In this document: piece after piece, positions 18,516 through 28,095 of the stretch
How the letters are laid out: each line of letters opens with the position of its first letter
Numbering within the stretch: the stretch's first letter is position 1
Origin: Prolixibacteraceae bacterium
GTDB lineage: Bacteria; Bacteroidota; Bacteroidia; Bacteroidales; Prolixibacteraceae
DNA length: 64,000 nt
Reading direction: 5' to 3'
NCBI GenBank assembly: GCA_019856515.1
Contig: CP082230.1
Span: forward strand, 4,154,001 to 4,218,000
The notes under the pieces: model-generated
Told to the model about the DNA's origin: nothing
What the model saw: only the letters and a program-made list of their open reading frames with translations
Database searches by the model: none
Made by a program: the position numbers and the translations under genes

Positions 18516-20707
18516 TTTATTTTTTATTTATTGTCACAATGATACCGTTAAATGTTTGTGGACAGCAATCGATTAAAGTGTTAATTAAGGATAATAAGAA
18601 GATTGTTAAGTTTGCTAAACCAATGCACTATAGTTTATTAAGTGATGTTTTAAAAAATAACTTTAAAAAGAGAGACGATGTTATTTGGTCAAAGTATAAA
18701 ACCAATAAATATATTGAAAAATATTCAAGGTCTAAAGATGGGCTTAACTTAGAATTTGCTGATGTTTTAGTTTTTAAGTCAGAACAAATGGTTAAAAGCG
18801 TAGAAGGTTTAGCTGATATTATCATAAGTACAGAAAATCAGTTAGTTTCACGTAGTAGTGCAATGTCTATTGCAAAAGAATTCATTGAATGTGAAGATTT
18901 TATTCAAGAAGAAACAGAAAAGTCAATTTCGTTAGTTTATATGCGAAAATATCAAAATGGTAAATTTGACAGTGAATTTCGTAAAGCTTATAAAATGATT
19001 ATCTATGGCAGTAAGCCATTTAAAAGACAGTGTATTTATATTGATGCTAATAATGGAGAGGTTCTATTTAATTACTCATTAATCAATGATAATAAAAATG
19101 TTTCTAAAGAATCACTAGAGAATAAGAATTTTATCTTACAGGATTCTAGTATAGAGCAATTACAACCTGGTCAAGCATATTCATTTTACTCTGGTGTAAT
19201 TGATATTGATACTTATGAAGAGAATGGAGTTTATTATCAAAAAAATTTAGTCAGAGGGGGTGGTATATATGCGAAGGATATGGATTCTGGTTCAAGTTAT
19301 ATATCTGCAATCGTGCACAGAGATGGTGATAATATCTGGAATTCTTCTGATATAGAAGTACGAGTTGGAAGTGAGGTATTATGGGCACAGATACTTTTTT
19401 ATGATTATTTTGATACTGTGTTTAGTCGTAATTCAATCGATAGTGAAGGAAAGCCTCTCTTAGGATATTATAATACAAATCTTGTTTCTCTTGGATACCC
19501 TGATAATGATAATGCATTTTGGGATGGAGCCAATGAATGTGTAACTTTCGGAAAAGGTTCTAATTTTTCACAAGTCATGAGTCTAGACATTGTAGCTCAT
19601 GAATTTGCACATGGACTTACTCAGTTTACATGTGGATTAGTATATAATAGTGAATCGGGGGCAATTAATGAGTCTTTAAGTGATATTTGGGCTTGTGTTA
19701 TTGAGTCGAAATATGCACCTGAAAAGAATAGATATATAATAGGAGAGGAAATAATTTCATCAGGCTTAAGATCAATGAGTGATCCTTCTTCAAAAGGATA
19801 CCCTGAGTTTTACAAAGGAGAGAATTGGGAAAATACTTCTGTTGATCATTATGGAGTTCATACTAATAGTTCAGTTGGTAACTTTTGGTTTTACTTACTT
19901 TCAGAGGGTGGATCAGGAACTAATCAAGGATCAAGAGTAGATAATGGTACAAGTTATTATGTTCGATATGATCTTGAAGGGATCGGTATCGAGAAGGCTG
20001 CAGAAATAGTTTATAATACACAGGTCGATTACTTAACATCTTTTTCGAATTATTCTGACTTTAGGCGGTTTACGGTTGAGGTCGCAATAAGTATTTATGG
20101 GGTTGATTCAGAAGAAGTTGAACAGGTTCGTAAGGCTTGGGATGCTGTTGGAGTTAATTCGGACTTATATTCATATATATCAGGTCCGAATAAAGCAACT
20201 AATAGTGGAACGTACAGTTGGGATGCTATTGGTAGTGGAGGGAAAGAACCTTATTTATATAATTGGTCTATGGGGTATAATGGATTAGAGAATGTAGTAA
20301 CTTCTACAAACCCGTCTTTCTCGTGTGCAATGCCATATGATTATGATATTGAATTAAATCTAACAGTGACAGATGCACTGGGTGATGTGAGTTATAGTAG
20401 TCTTCATGTCCTCAATTTAGGTGATGATAATAGTGAAGGTAAACCTGTTCCTACATTATTTTCAATTAGTCCAAACCCAATTAATAGTAGTCAATTACGT
20501 ATGATTGCAGGTAAAGATTATAGCAAGGGGTCTTATATCGTTATTTGTAATGATAGAGGATATCCGATATATAATTTTAAACTGTCTAAAATTAAAAAGA
20601 ATAGTGAACTATTCTTTGATGTTCCAAATCTTTCATCAGGATTTTATATTCTGAATCTGTATTGTGTAAATGGTGAAACTCAGTCCATTCCTTTTTTGGT
20701 GAAATAG
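18443..20707 (+). CDS. M4 thermolysin-like metalloprotease with type IX secretion tail, N-terminus altered by ISL3
   Basis: 754 codons as now readable. An FTP/PepSY-type propeptide (to about residue 230) precedes the catalytic domain. Zinc motif HEFAH has His386, Glu387, His390; the third ligand Glu410 lies 24 residues after the first, as in thermolysin; His473 in YGVHTNSSVGNF fits the thermolysin catalytic His231. A PKD-like segment (residues about 580-660) and a C-terminal sorting domain (SISPNPINSS ... GFYILNL) point to export through type IX secretion. The first 24 codons lie in the insertion element: the native start is at 17139. The present frame still ends in KSLYFLFIVTMIPLNVCGQ, which could act as a signal peptide if the element supplies transcription. 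It may also be a silenced gene. Confidence 0.88.
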   Translation: MMSYFRSYYIEIKHVAYPLSFGKSLYFLFIVTMIPLNVCGQQSIKVLIKDNKKIVKFAKPMHYSLLSDVLKNNFKKRDDVIWSKYKTNKYIEKYSRSKDGLNLEFADVLVFKSEQMVKSVEGLADIIISTENQLVSRSSAMSIAKEFIECEDFIQEETEKSISLVYMRKYQNGKFDSEFRKAYKMIIYGSKPFKRQCIYIDANNGEVLFNYSLINDNKNVSKESLENKNFILQDSSIEQLQPGQAYSFYSGVIDIDTYEENGVYYQKNLVRGGGIYAKDMDSGSSYISAIVHRDGDNIWNSSDIEVRVGSEVLWAQILFYDYFDTVFSRNSIDSEGKPLLGYYNTNLVSLGYPDNDNAFWDGANECVTFGKGSNFSQVMSLDIVAHEFAHGLTQFTCGLVYNSESGAINESLSDIWACVIESKYAPEKNRYIIGEEIISSGLRSMSDPSSKGYPEFYKGENWENTSVDHYGVHTNSSVGNFWFYLLSEGGSGTNQGSRVDNGTSYYVRYDLEGIGIEKAAEIVYNTQVDYLTSFSNYSDFRRFTVEVAISIYGVDSEEVEQVRKAWDAVGVNSDLYSYISGPNKATNSGTYSWDAIGSGGKEPYLYNWSMGYNGLENVVTSTNPSFSCAMPYDYDIELNLTVTDALGDVSYSSLHVLNLGDDNSEGKPVPTLFSISPNPINSSQLRMIAGKDYSKGSYIVICNDRGYPIYNFKLSKIKKNSELFFDVPNLSSGFYILNLYCVNGETQSIPFLVK
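18516..18523. repeat. Right target-site duplication of ISL3 element
   Basis: TTTATTTT, identical to 17164-17171; it forms codons of the protease signal peptide. Confidence 0.85.
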
Positions 20708-21035
20708 AGCTCTTAATCGAAATCAAATATAGTCAGTCTACTCTGAATGCTCATCTTATTTGCAAAATATGAATTAGTATTAGATATATATTCTATTTGG
20801 GATTTGATATTACTATATAACAAACTAGTTTTCAGGGCGGGCTACAATATTAAGTCGTGGTATCGTAAACATTTTAAAGAAAGCTTAAGCCATTAAGTGG
20901 ATAGTTATATCGTCATGTTTTACTCGTGTCATATAGGAAAGAATCGTTTCGTATCGAAATGTTCTATTGTAATATACTGAGGTAATTAAAAAAAGGGTTA
21001 CCGATATAATCCTAAAACATAAAAAATAATTTGCT
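20708..21035. other. Intergenic region
   Basis: 328 AT-rich bases between the protease and the next lipoprotein gene. No terminator, repeat or open frame that I would defend. Confidence 0.4.
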
Positions 21036-21995
21036 ATGAAATACTTTATACTAACTGTTATTCTATTTTACTCTTGTAGTAAAGATGCTGATTTATTGCC
21101 TTCTAAGAATGCTATTTCTGATTTAACCTTTGAAGATGTAGTCACTCCTAAAAACATTTCACACATCGATTTTGTGAATAAAGAAATCGGATATGCTATG
21201 GATCATCAATGTGTATATAAAACGATGGATTGGGGCAAAAATTGGCAAAAAATATATTCGTCTCAAAGTCTAGTTGATATACAGTTGTTTGATGACCATC
21301 ATCTAATGGTCGTAGAAAGGGGGGGCAAAGATAATGCGCAATTGCTGGTTACTACTTCTAACGATGATTTTGCAACGAAGAATAATGTAATGGTTTGTGA
21401 TTATAATATTTCAACTGAAATGTCAACTTTCAATGATGGCACTGCTTTTATCATAAATCAAAGTGGTATGTACAAATCAGCTGATTATGGTAGATCATGG
21501 CATAGAATGGATAATGTTCCATTTCGAGTTTCAGAGATAGCTAGAAATGGTAATGGAGACCTTTTTTGTGAAAGCAACAATTCCGGTGAAGTCTTAAAAA
21601 GCAGTGACCAAGGGGAAACATGGACAGCGGTATCCACCTCGTTTGAAAGTAATATTCAATTACAATCCACTCCTTCTGTGGATCAAGTATATTTTTCTGT
21701 TGATGGAGTGCTCTACTCTACAATGAATTTTATTCAATGGAAGCAAGAAATATTAGAGCCTAAAGTTCAGTGGAATGACTACCTTTTTGTCACGGAAGAG
21801 GGAAAGAAGGTATGCTTTAATCATAATGTTACTCTTGTTGCTATGGAATCTCCAATTGGACTATGGCTGGTTGATTCAAATGGTAAGATAAAATATGAGA
21901 CTCCATATGATCTAGTGCTAGATGCAGATGAAGTTACAGCCAATGAATTTGTTCTTCTACAGAATTCAAAGATGGTACATGTGACAGTAAAATAG
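21036..21995 (+). CDS. Lipoprotein with BNR/YCF48-like beta-propeller repeats
   Basis: 319 residues. The signal ends in a lipobox (LFYSCSKD), so it should be anchored to a membrane. The body has repeats typical of sialidase-like BNR or photosystem-assembly YCF48-like propellers: VYKTMDWGKNWQKI, MYKSADYGRSWHRM, VLKSSDQGETWTAV. These share the S/T-x-D-x-G-x-x-W Asp-box. No catalytic residues were recognised, so a binding or structural role is more likely than sialidase activity. Confidence 0.8.
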   Translation: MKYFILTVILFYSCSKDADLLPSKNAISDLTFEDVVTPKNISHIDFVNKEIGYAMDHQCVYKTMDWGKNWQKIYSSQSLVDIQLFDDHHLMVVERGGKDNAQLLVTTSNDDFATKNNVMVCDYNISTEMSTFNDGTAFIINQSGMYKSADYGRSWHRMDNVPFRVSEIARNGNGDLFCESNNSGEVLKSSDQGETWTAVSTSFESNIQLQSTPSVDQVYFSVDGVLYSTMNFIQWKQEILEPKVQWNDYLFVTEEGKKVCFNHNVTLVAMESPIGLWLVDSNGKIKYETPYDLVLDADEVTANEFVLLQNSKMVHVTVK

Positions 21996-22205
21996 TTCCA
22001 TAGGTTGTAGTGCTTATTTTATATCGTTGTCTATTTCAGTTCCTTTATGAAATGAGCTCTATCTTTAGACTTACTTTGTATATTATTTGCTCACATGTTA
22101 CATACAAAGATAAAGAGATACTTTCATCCTAAAATGAACTGTTGGTTCCGGATGATAGCACTTACCTAGACCTTGATCAATGGAACTAAAATAAAGAGTT
22201 GTTTT

Positions 22206-22252
22206 AAAAAAAGCGGAAACGAAATCTATCTTTTGTTTCCGCTTTATTTTTA
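22206..22252. terminator. Hairpin terminator
   Basis: AAAAGCGGAAAC(G) pairs with (T)GTTTCCGCTTTAT, an imperfect stem of about 14 bp with A and T tracts outside, so it can work in both directions. Confidence 0.7.
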
Positions 22253-22303
22253 CCATATCGTGCAATAATTAAGACAAAGTCGTCAACTATTTGTTGATTA
22301 TTA

Positions 22304-22311
22304 TAACTTTG
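22304..22311 (+). promoter_or_regulatory. Possible -7 box of apbE
   Basis: TAACTTTG matches TAnnTTTG and lies 40 bp before the chosen apbE start; no clear -33 TTG at the right spacing. Confidence 0.35.
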
Positions 22312-22350
22312 TTGGATCAAAAGAAAAAGCAACTCAAAACGATTTTCCTT

Positions 22351-23367
22351 ATGAAGCAGTTTAGAATTTGGCTCGCATTAAGTTTATGCGTTACTTGCCT
22401 ATGGGGGTGTAGTACCTCTTCGTCAAAGTATGTGTTTAACTCTGGTGCCGTTTATGGAACCTTATACCATATTGTGTATGAGAGTCCTGATGGTGACGAT
22501 ATGCATGAAGAGATCAAAGCCGAAATGCAGCGTTTCGATAACTCCCTATCTACTTTTAATCCTGTATCTACCATATCGAAGATCAATAAGAATGAACCTA
22601 CCGAACTTGATCCATTCTTCTTGAAATGTTATAACAAAGCTGTTTTGGTTTCAGAAGCTACAGAAGGAGCATTTGATATGACGGTTGCTCCGATGGTTAA
22701 TGCATGGGGATTTGGTTTTAAGAATAGAGAGAAAGTAACTCCTGAAGTGGTGGATAGCCTCAAATCTATTGTTGGCTATCAGAAAGTACACCTTAAAGAG
22801 GGGAAAATTATAAAACAAGATCCTCGTACCATGTTAGATGCAAGTGCTATTGCCAAAGGGTTTTCTGTGGATGTTGTGGCCGAATACCTGAAAAATAAAG
22901 GGTGTAAGAACTTCATGGTAGAGATAGGTGGCGAAATAGTGGCACAAGGTGTCAATAGTAAAAATAAAACTTGGGTGATAGGTATCAATAAGCCCAAAGA
23001 GGATATGCCATTAGACCATCAAGAACTTCAAGCCACTGTTTCATTAAAAAATTGTGGAATGGCCACTTCTGGTAACTATCGAAATTTTTATGTGGATGGG
23101 GGTAAGAAATATGCCCACACAATTGATCCTCGATCAGGATATCCTGTTCAACACTCTCTTTTGAGTTCGAGTGTGATGGCTCCAACATGTATGGAGGCGG
23201 ATGCTTTTGCCACCTCCTTTATGGTGTTAGGAGTTGAAAAATCGCAGGAGATCGTTTTGGCTAACCCTAAACTAGAGGCATTTTTTATCTATGCTGACGA
23301 CAAAGGGAATACGAAAATCTGGAGCTCTCCAGGCTTCAAAAAACAGATTAAAGATATTATTGAATAG
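22351..23367 (+). CDS. apbE: FAD:protein FMN transferase (ApbE)
   Basis: 338 residues from the ATG at 22351; the frame opens 60 bp earlier, but only this start places a lipoprotein signal (MKQFRIWLALSLCV..LWGCS) at the N-terminus. ApbE enzymes attach FMN to threonine of exported proteins such as the NQR and RNF subunits, using FAD. Family motifs are DASAIAKGFSVDVV, EIGGEIVAQG, MATSGNYRNFY, HTIDPRSGYPV and MEADAFATSFMVLG. It is coupled to the HAD gene 7 bp downstream. Confidence 0.92.
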   Translation: MKQFRIWLALSLCVTCLWGCSTSSSKYVFNSGAVYGTLYHIVYESPDGDDMHEEIKAEMQRFDNSLSTFNPVSTISKINKNEPTELDPFFLKCYNKAVLVSEATEGAFDMTVAPMVNAWGFGFKNREKVTPEVVDSLKSIVGYQKVHLKEGKIIKQDPRTMLDASAIAKGFSVDVVAEYLKNKGCKNFMVEIGGEIVAQGVNSKNKTWVIGINKPKEDMPLDHQELQATVSLKNCGMATSGNYRNFYVDGGKKYAHTIDPRSGYPVQHSLLSSSVMAPTCMEADAFATSFMVLGVEKSQEIVLANPKLEAFFIYADDKGNTKIWSSPGFKKQIKDIIE

Positions 23368-23374
23368 TAAGCGT

Positions 23375-24097
23375 ATGATAAAATATATTGCATTTGATGC
23401 CGATGACACCCTATGGGAGAATGAACCCTATTTCAGAGAAACTGAAACGGCGTTTATTTCGATGTTGGCCCCAAATAGTGACTATAGCGAGACGGAATTA
23501 AAAGAACTATTGTATCACTATATCGTGAATAATGTACCACTATATGGTTACGGCACGCGCTCATTAATGTTATCATTAATGGGCTTCTGTAATCAGTATG
23601 CCACCAAGCACCTATCTGAAATGATAGAGCAAACCATTGCGCTGGGACATGAACAGCTTAAGAAAAAGGTGGTGCTGTTGGCACAAGTAAAAGAGACTTT
23701 ACACAAATTGTCTAAGAACTATCAGCTTCTGCTCATTACCAAGGGCGATTTAATGGAACAGAATCGAAAGATCGCTGAAAGTGGTTTGGTCTCATACTTC
23801 AAATATATTCGAGTCCTTGAAGAGAAAGATAATGAAAGTTATCAGTCGTTTTTCAATGAGGTGGGTGTGGATGTGAAAGAGCTTGTAATGGTAGGGAACT
23901 CCTACAAATCCGATGTGCTACCAGTGGAAGAGATCGGAGGGCATGCCATATTCATCCCCTATAAGTCAACATGGGCTTTCGAACACGCCGATAAGAAAGA
24001 TTCTGATAGAATCTTTGAAAGAGGAAGTATATCTGAAGTTCCTGTGCTGATTACATCTATCGAACAGCAGAATAGTTGTGTTTCTCCCTCTTTATAA
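23375..24097 (+). CDS. HAD-family hydrolase
   Basis: 240 residues from the ATG at 23375 (IKYIAFDADDTLWENE follows). The frame opens upstream inside apbE, but the DxD motif must be N-terminal. Asp8 and Asp10 form the nucleophile pair; LLLITKGD supplies motif II and VMVGNSYKSDVLPVEEIGG motif IV, with a helical cap in between. It is a phosphatase of the YjjG/HAD-like type acting on a small phosphorylated metabolite, identity unknown. Its last 6 bp overlap the end of the convergent gene. Confidence 0.85.
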   Translation: MIKYIAFDADDTLWENEPYFRETETAFISMLAPNSDYSETELKELLYHYIVNNVPLYGYGTRSLMLSLMGFCNQYATKHLSEMIEQTIALGHEQLKKKVVLLAQVKETLHKLSKNYQLLLITKGDLMEQNRKIAESGLVSYFKYIRVLEEKDNESYQSFFNEVGVDVKELVMVGNSYKSDVLPVEEIGGHAIFIPYKSTWAFEHADKKDSDRIFERGSISEVPVLITSIEQQNSCVSPSL

Positions 24098-24631
24098 AAG
24101 AGGAGAAACACACTCTCTTTCGAGTTGAAATGCATCCTGATGATTCCTTCGATATACCGATCGTATAAACGAAAAAAGGGTATTGAGACGCTGCTTGGTC
24201 TGTTCTAAATATTTTTTCGAATAGTAAATATAGTGGTGCTGATTCTGATCCTTATGAACATATGGTGGCTTCGAGAAGGTGCCGTATAACTTTAATTGGG
24301 CACGTATGAATTGTTTCCATCTTCTCTGGTCATTCATAATCATAATGCGTTCGTCTTTATTTAAATTCTGAAAAAGAATCTTAAAGTACTCGTTGACCAA
24401 ATTATTATAAGAGTCTTCGGCATCGTTGATTGCTTTAAGTATCATCACAGCACTAGGTGCTGCCTGCATGTCTTTGCAATATTGACGATTAACCTTGGCC
24501 GTATCTGCAGAATACTGAAATTCAATATTCTCTATGGTAAGTTCTCTCTTTTCCGTTCTTTGTGTTTGTGCTTTTATAGTGAAACCTACCATAAAAACAC
24601 AAATAAAAACAACCCATCGGTGTTGCTTCAT
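24092..24631 (-). CDS. Small secreted protein, LprI/DUF1311-like
   Basis: From the ATG at 24631 it is 179 residues with a signal peptide (KQHRWVVFICVFMVGFTIKA); the open frame reaches 24667 but the extra 12 residues have no signal character. The middle, QYSADTAKVNRQYCKDM, INDAEDSYNNLVNEYFKIL and QRRWKQFIRAQLKLYG, resembles the LprI family (paired acidic helices with a WxxF/R element), some members of which inhibit lysozyme. That assignment is by pattern only. It overlaps the end of the convergent HAD gene by 6 bp. Confidence 0.6.
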   Translation of the reverse strand: MKQHRWVVFICVFMVGFTIKAQTQRTEKRELTIENIEFQYSADTAKVNRQYCKDMQAAPSAVMILKAINDAEDSYNNLVNEYFKILFQNLNKDERIMIMNDQRRWKQFIRAQLKLYGTFSKPPYVHKDQNQHHYIYYSKKYLEQTKQRLNTLFSFIRSVYRRNHQDAFQLERECVSPLL

Positions 24632-24751
24632 AGATGCTAAATTTGTTACTAATGAATGTTTAAGCATCTAAAAATATGAAAACATTATCAAAACATGCCG
24701 TACTTCGTGTATAAAATATGTAAAGCAGGCATGTTTCTATTTATAACCTCT

Positions 24752-25663
24752 TTACGAAAAAGAGAAAAAGGCTTTGATAATATCATTTACCATCTTAGGA
24801 TTCTCTTTTAATCGTCGGGTTGAATAGGCAAACCAATGCTCTCCAAAAGGAATGTATACCCGCTCTTTCTCTCCCTGTTTGATCAGGTCCATTTTAAGTC
24901 CCTCTTTCACACCACATAGACATTGGAACTCATACTGACTCTTGGGTATTTCATGGGCTCTTATCCAGCTTAATGCCTCTTCTACAATCCAACTGTCGTG
25001 GGTTGCGATACCTACAAAACCTCCGTGGTTGATAATCGATTTTAATATTCGAATATAGCTGTCTCTTACCTCCTGTTTATCCTGGTAGGCTACCTCCTTC
25101 GGTTCGAGATAGATGCCTTTGCAAAGACGGAAATTAAGGCTCTGGTCAGGATATTTTTCCATCAACTCTACCACATCTTTATTTGAACGATAGAGATAGG
25201 CCTGGATGACCAAACCAACGTTTTTAGGATATTTTTTTAGGAGGTGTTCGTACAACGCTATCTCCATCGAGGTGTAACTAGAGTCTTCCATATCAATTCG
25301 AACAAATCCTGTAGGGTACTTTGCGACCTTTTCAATAATTTTTTCGTAAAGTTTATAACAGGTCTCTTTGTCCATCTTCATACCAAACATAGAGGGTTTG
25401 ATCGAAATATTGACATCCAAATCGTTTTCTGCCAAGATAGGGATCAATTCCGAATATTGCTCAAAAAAATAGTGAGCCTCATTCATGTTTTGTATCTCCT
25501 CCCCGAGTAGATCCACAGTGGTAACAGCACCTTTCTCTCTCTCTTTTCGTGCTGCAATACGGAGACTCTCAAGGTCCTTGCCTGCAATATATTTTTTAGA
25601 AAACTTCCACACAAACGACTCCGGAAAATTCGGAAGCAATTTCGCGATTAACGATTGAAACAT
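24752..25663 (-). CDS. Proline dehydrogenase
   Basis: 303 residues, the size of the monofunctional enzyme. An FAD-dependent TIM barrel that oxidises proline to pyrroline-5-carboxylate. Motifs: SIKPSMFGM, VRIDMEDSSYT, GLVIQAYLYRS, FRLCKGIYLEPKEVAYQ, GIATHDSWIVEEAL and near the end YIPFGEHWFAYSTRRLKENP with the paired arginines that bind the proline carboxylate. A separate P5C dehydrogenase is not in this window. Confidence 0.93.
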   Translation of the reverse strand: MFQSLIAKLLPNFPESFVWKFSKKYIAGKDLESLRIAARKEREKGAVTTVDLLGEEIQNMNEAHYFFEQYSELIPILAENDLDVNISIKPSMFGMKMDKETCYKLYEKIIEKVAKYPTGFVRIDMEDSSYTSMEIALYEHLLKKYPKNVGLVIQAYLYRSNKDVVELMEKYPDQSLNFRLCKGIYLEPKEVAYQDKQEVRDSYIRILKSIINHGGFVGIATHDSWIVEEALSWIRAHEIPKSQYEFQCLCGVKEGLKMDLIKQGEKERVYIPFGEHWFAYSTRRLKENPKMVNDIIKAFFSFS

Positions 25664-26239
25664 AGTAAATGAAGTTTTAGGGTTAATATAGGGGAGATTT
25701 CCCCCTTTTAAATATAGAAAATGTTCGAATATCCTTATATGATGAATGTCACCTCTTTATATCCATTTAACTGAGCTTTTTATTATGACACTTTATATCC
25801 TTTTAGCAAACCATCTATTAAACTCTTTTATATAGACAACTATTGCTCCGGTTTGTGCGTATGTCACCGCAGTCAAGAAGCCCTCTTCTAGCCCCCTTCC
25901 CTATACTAAACTTACCCTTAAGTTACCTTTAAGTTACCCTTCCCTTACCTCCACACGACAAAAAGGTAAAGGAACCGTAACTTAAATGTATTGGAACTGT
26001 GTCTTTAATATAGGTGAAGTGTAAGTCGTAATGGTATATGATCCTTTGTGATAAAAGTGTGTTAGTGGAATTATTGCTCTTTGACAATCTTTGATGGTGG
26101 TTAAAATATGCTCCAATAGCGTATTTTAAGTGATATTCGTCTTTATATATTATTTATTTATGATAAATGGTAAATATGTGTGTGAGATATAAAATAATTG
26201 TGTATATATGTGGTTTAAAATCAAATAGTGTTTGTGTTT
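25664..26239. other. Intergenic region with dispersed repeat
   Basis: 576 bp with no gene. It carries one copy of a roughly 100-bp repeat (25880-25979) also present at 48902-49010; the rest is AT-rich leader of the next gene. Confidence 0.6.
25880..25979. repeat. Dispersed intergenic repeat, copy 1
   Basis: Shares about 100 bp with 48902-49010: CCTTCTAGC, TCCCTATACTAAA, several staggered AGTTACCCTT-like units, then CCCTTACCTCCACACGACAA followed by AAGGTAAAG. The staggered 11-12 bp units and the TTACCT..AGGTAA pairing suggest a structured or protein-binding repeat. Confidence 0.85.
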
Positions 26240-27880
26240 ATGAAAAAATGTTTATTTAGTTTATTGGTCTTGCTATGTCCCATTCTAGGATTTGGGCAAG
26301 CAAAATTATGGGATACTTCCCCATATAACTATGAAGGGGAGAATGGTGTTGCCATTACCCGATATCTTGGATCAGATACAGAGGTTGTTTTTCCAGCTGA
26401 CGTTGAGGGACAGAAAGTTCTTGCAATCATTGGTGTTTTTGAAGATAAACCCGATGAAAATGTAGGTGTATTTGGTCAATATTTCAATATCCCTAATAGA
26501 ACCATAACACGAATTGATCTTAGTCAATCTACAAACTTAAAAGTGATTACAGATGAAGCATTGGGTCATTGTATCGCTTTAAAAACTGTTGTGTGGAATG
26601 ATGGCTTAGAAGAGGTCGGATCTGCTGCTTTTTATAAAAGTTCATTGAATGGGATTGTAACTTTACCTTCAAGTGTTAAACGAATCGGAATGCATGCCTT
26701 TAGTGATTGTGCCCTGATCAAAGTTATTGAAATTGGCGATCAAATTGAGACAATCAGAAATTTTGCTTTTAGTATGCATGACTCTCCGCAACTTATTATT
26801 CATAGTAAGACATTCCCTGATATTGCAGAAAATGCTTTCCGTAAGGCATCACAGCCACGTATTTTTGTGGAGGATGATGTGGTGGCAGCTTATAGAAAGA
26901 ACGATAAATATAAAAAGCTAAATCCTGTTTTTCGTCGTTTGTCTACTTTTGGTAAGCATGATGGGGATTTGTGGCGAACGAAAAAAGTACAATATAAATT
27001 ATCAAGATATAACTGGATTGATGGTGTTGAAATTACTTCTTACCATGGAGATGAAACTGTAATAACGATTCCTGCAACTATAGATGGACAGAAAGTAGTA
27101 GGTATTTCAGGTAAGTTCGGAGCAGGACCATTGAGTTCAGGAATTTTTGGTCAATCTTCAGCGATACCAAATACAACTGTTACAGCGATTGACTTCTCAG
27201 GGGCTGAAAACTTGTATTATATCAATCAACATGCTTTTGCATATTGTCATGGATTGACTTCGATCGAGTTCCCTAAGAGTTTGGTAGAGATTGGTAATTA
27301 CGCTTTTAAGGGGTGTCTTAACAATGCACAACCTTTGGTGATTCCGGATAATGTTACAACGATTGGTCAAAGTGCTTTTGCTTGGACCCCGTTGCATAAT
27401 TTAACTATCGGTGCTAAAGTGTCTACTGTAGGTAATTTTGCATTCTCCTCTTCTGGAATAGGTATACTGCATCTTAAAGCACCTAAAGCACCAACTTGTG
27501 AGTATAGTTCTTTTGCTTTTGGTGATACTGGGGTTAAAATGACTTTTGAAAATATTTCGTATAGAGAAGTTTATCGAAGTAACTCTCGTTGGGTGACTTA
27601 TGTATATCTTAATGCATACAAAAAAGTTGCTACCGATGTAGCGCAGGCTGATGTTCAGCATTATCGTTTATGGTCATCGAATGGTCAAGTAGCCGTTCGA
27701 AGTACAAAACCGATGGCATCTGTGGCCATGTATGATACGATGGGACGCAAGCTTCAGGAGTCTACAAAAGTTGGATATGAGTGGAGTACCAACTTAGGCT
27801 TGGGTACGACAGCTTTGGTTTTGATTCGTTTTGAAGATGGTCAAATAGCTAGAAGTAAAATTGTAGGCAAAGCGAACTAA
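26240..27880 (+). CDS. BspA-like leucine-rich-repeat surface protein
   Basis: 546 residues from the ATG at 26240 (MKKCLFSLLVLLCPILGFGQ is a signal peptide; the frame opens four codons earlier). The body has two homologous halves, each starting with a beta-rich lead (ITRYLGSDTEVVFPADVEGQ and ITSYHGDETVITIPATIDGQ) and running into LRR_5-type repeats (LPSSVKRIGMHAFSDC, IPDNVTTIGQSAFAWT). The last 70 residues (VAMYDTMGRKL ... IARSKIVGK) look like a type IX secretion tail, so it is probably exported to the surface. BspA-type repeats usually mediate adhesion; the ligand is unknown. Confidence 0.82.
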   Translation: MKKCLFSLLVLLCPILGFGQAKLWDTSPYNYEGENGVAITRYLGSDTEVVFPADVEGQKVLAIIGVFEDKPDENVGVFGQYFNIPNRTITRIDLSQSTNLKVITDEALGHCIALKTVVWNDGLEEVGSAAFYKSSLNGIVTLPSSVKRIGMHAFSDCALIKVIEIGDQIETIRNFAFSMHDSPQLIIHSKTFPDIAENAFRKASQPRIFVEDDVVAAYRKNDKYKKLNPVFRRLSTFGKHDGDLWRTKKVQYKLSRYNWIDGVEITSYHGDETVITIPATIDGQKVVGISGKFGAGPLSSGIFGQSSAIPNTTVTAIDFSGAENLYYINQHAFAYCHGLTSIEFPKSLVEIGNYAFKGCLNNAQPLVIPDNVTTIGQSAFAWTPLHNLTIGAKVSTVGNFAFSSSGIGILHLKAPKAPTCEYSSFAFGDTGVKMTFENISYREVYRSNSRWVTYVYLNAYKKVATDVAQADVQHYRLWSSNGQVAVRSTKPMASVAMYDTMGRKLQESTKVGYEWSTNLGLGTTALVLIRFEDGQIARSKIVGKAN

Positions 27881-27974
27881 TAAAATAAGGTAAGAGTGTA
27901 GGTTGTTGCAACAATTTTAGTTTTAGGTTATTTGTTGTTTGTGTTAAGATTAAATGCGTTGTGACAATCTCAGT

Positions 27975-28009
27975 AAGGTTTAATATGCTTTCATGGTATA
28001 TCAAACCTT
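27975..28009. terminator. Possible terminator after the BspA-like gene
   Basis: AAGGTTT and AAACCTT arms with further partial AATAT/GTATAT pairing inside; no long T run follows. Confidence 0.4.
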
Positions 28010-28095
28010 ATTTAATTAATGGGAGTGTGAAGAAGGTTTAAATAAAAACTATTGATTAAAATAGTTAATTGTTTATTACGTAATAAATCTAAGTA

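Larger units (their letters stand above)
21996..22350. other. Intergenic region with terminator and promoter
   Basis: 355 bp without a gene. It holds the hairpin at 22206-22252 and a promoter-like box at 22304-22311, listed separately. Confidence 0.5.

Noticed and set aside
20830..20920. Possible transposase remnant after the M4 protease (GGGCGGGCTACAATATTAAG region)
   Set aside because: Slight resemblance only; no frame longer than about 20 codons and no terminal repeats.
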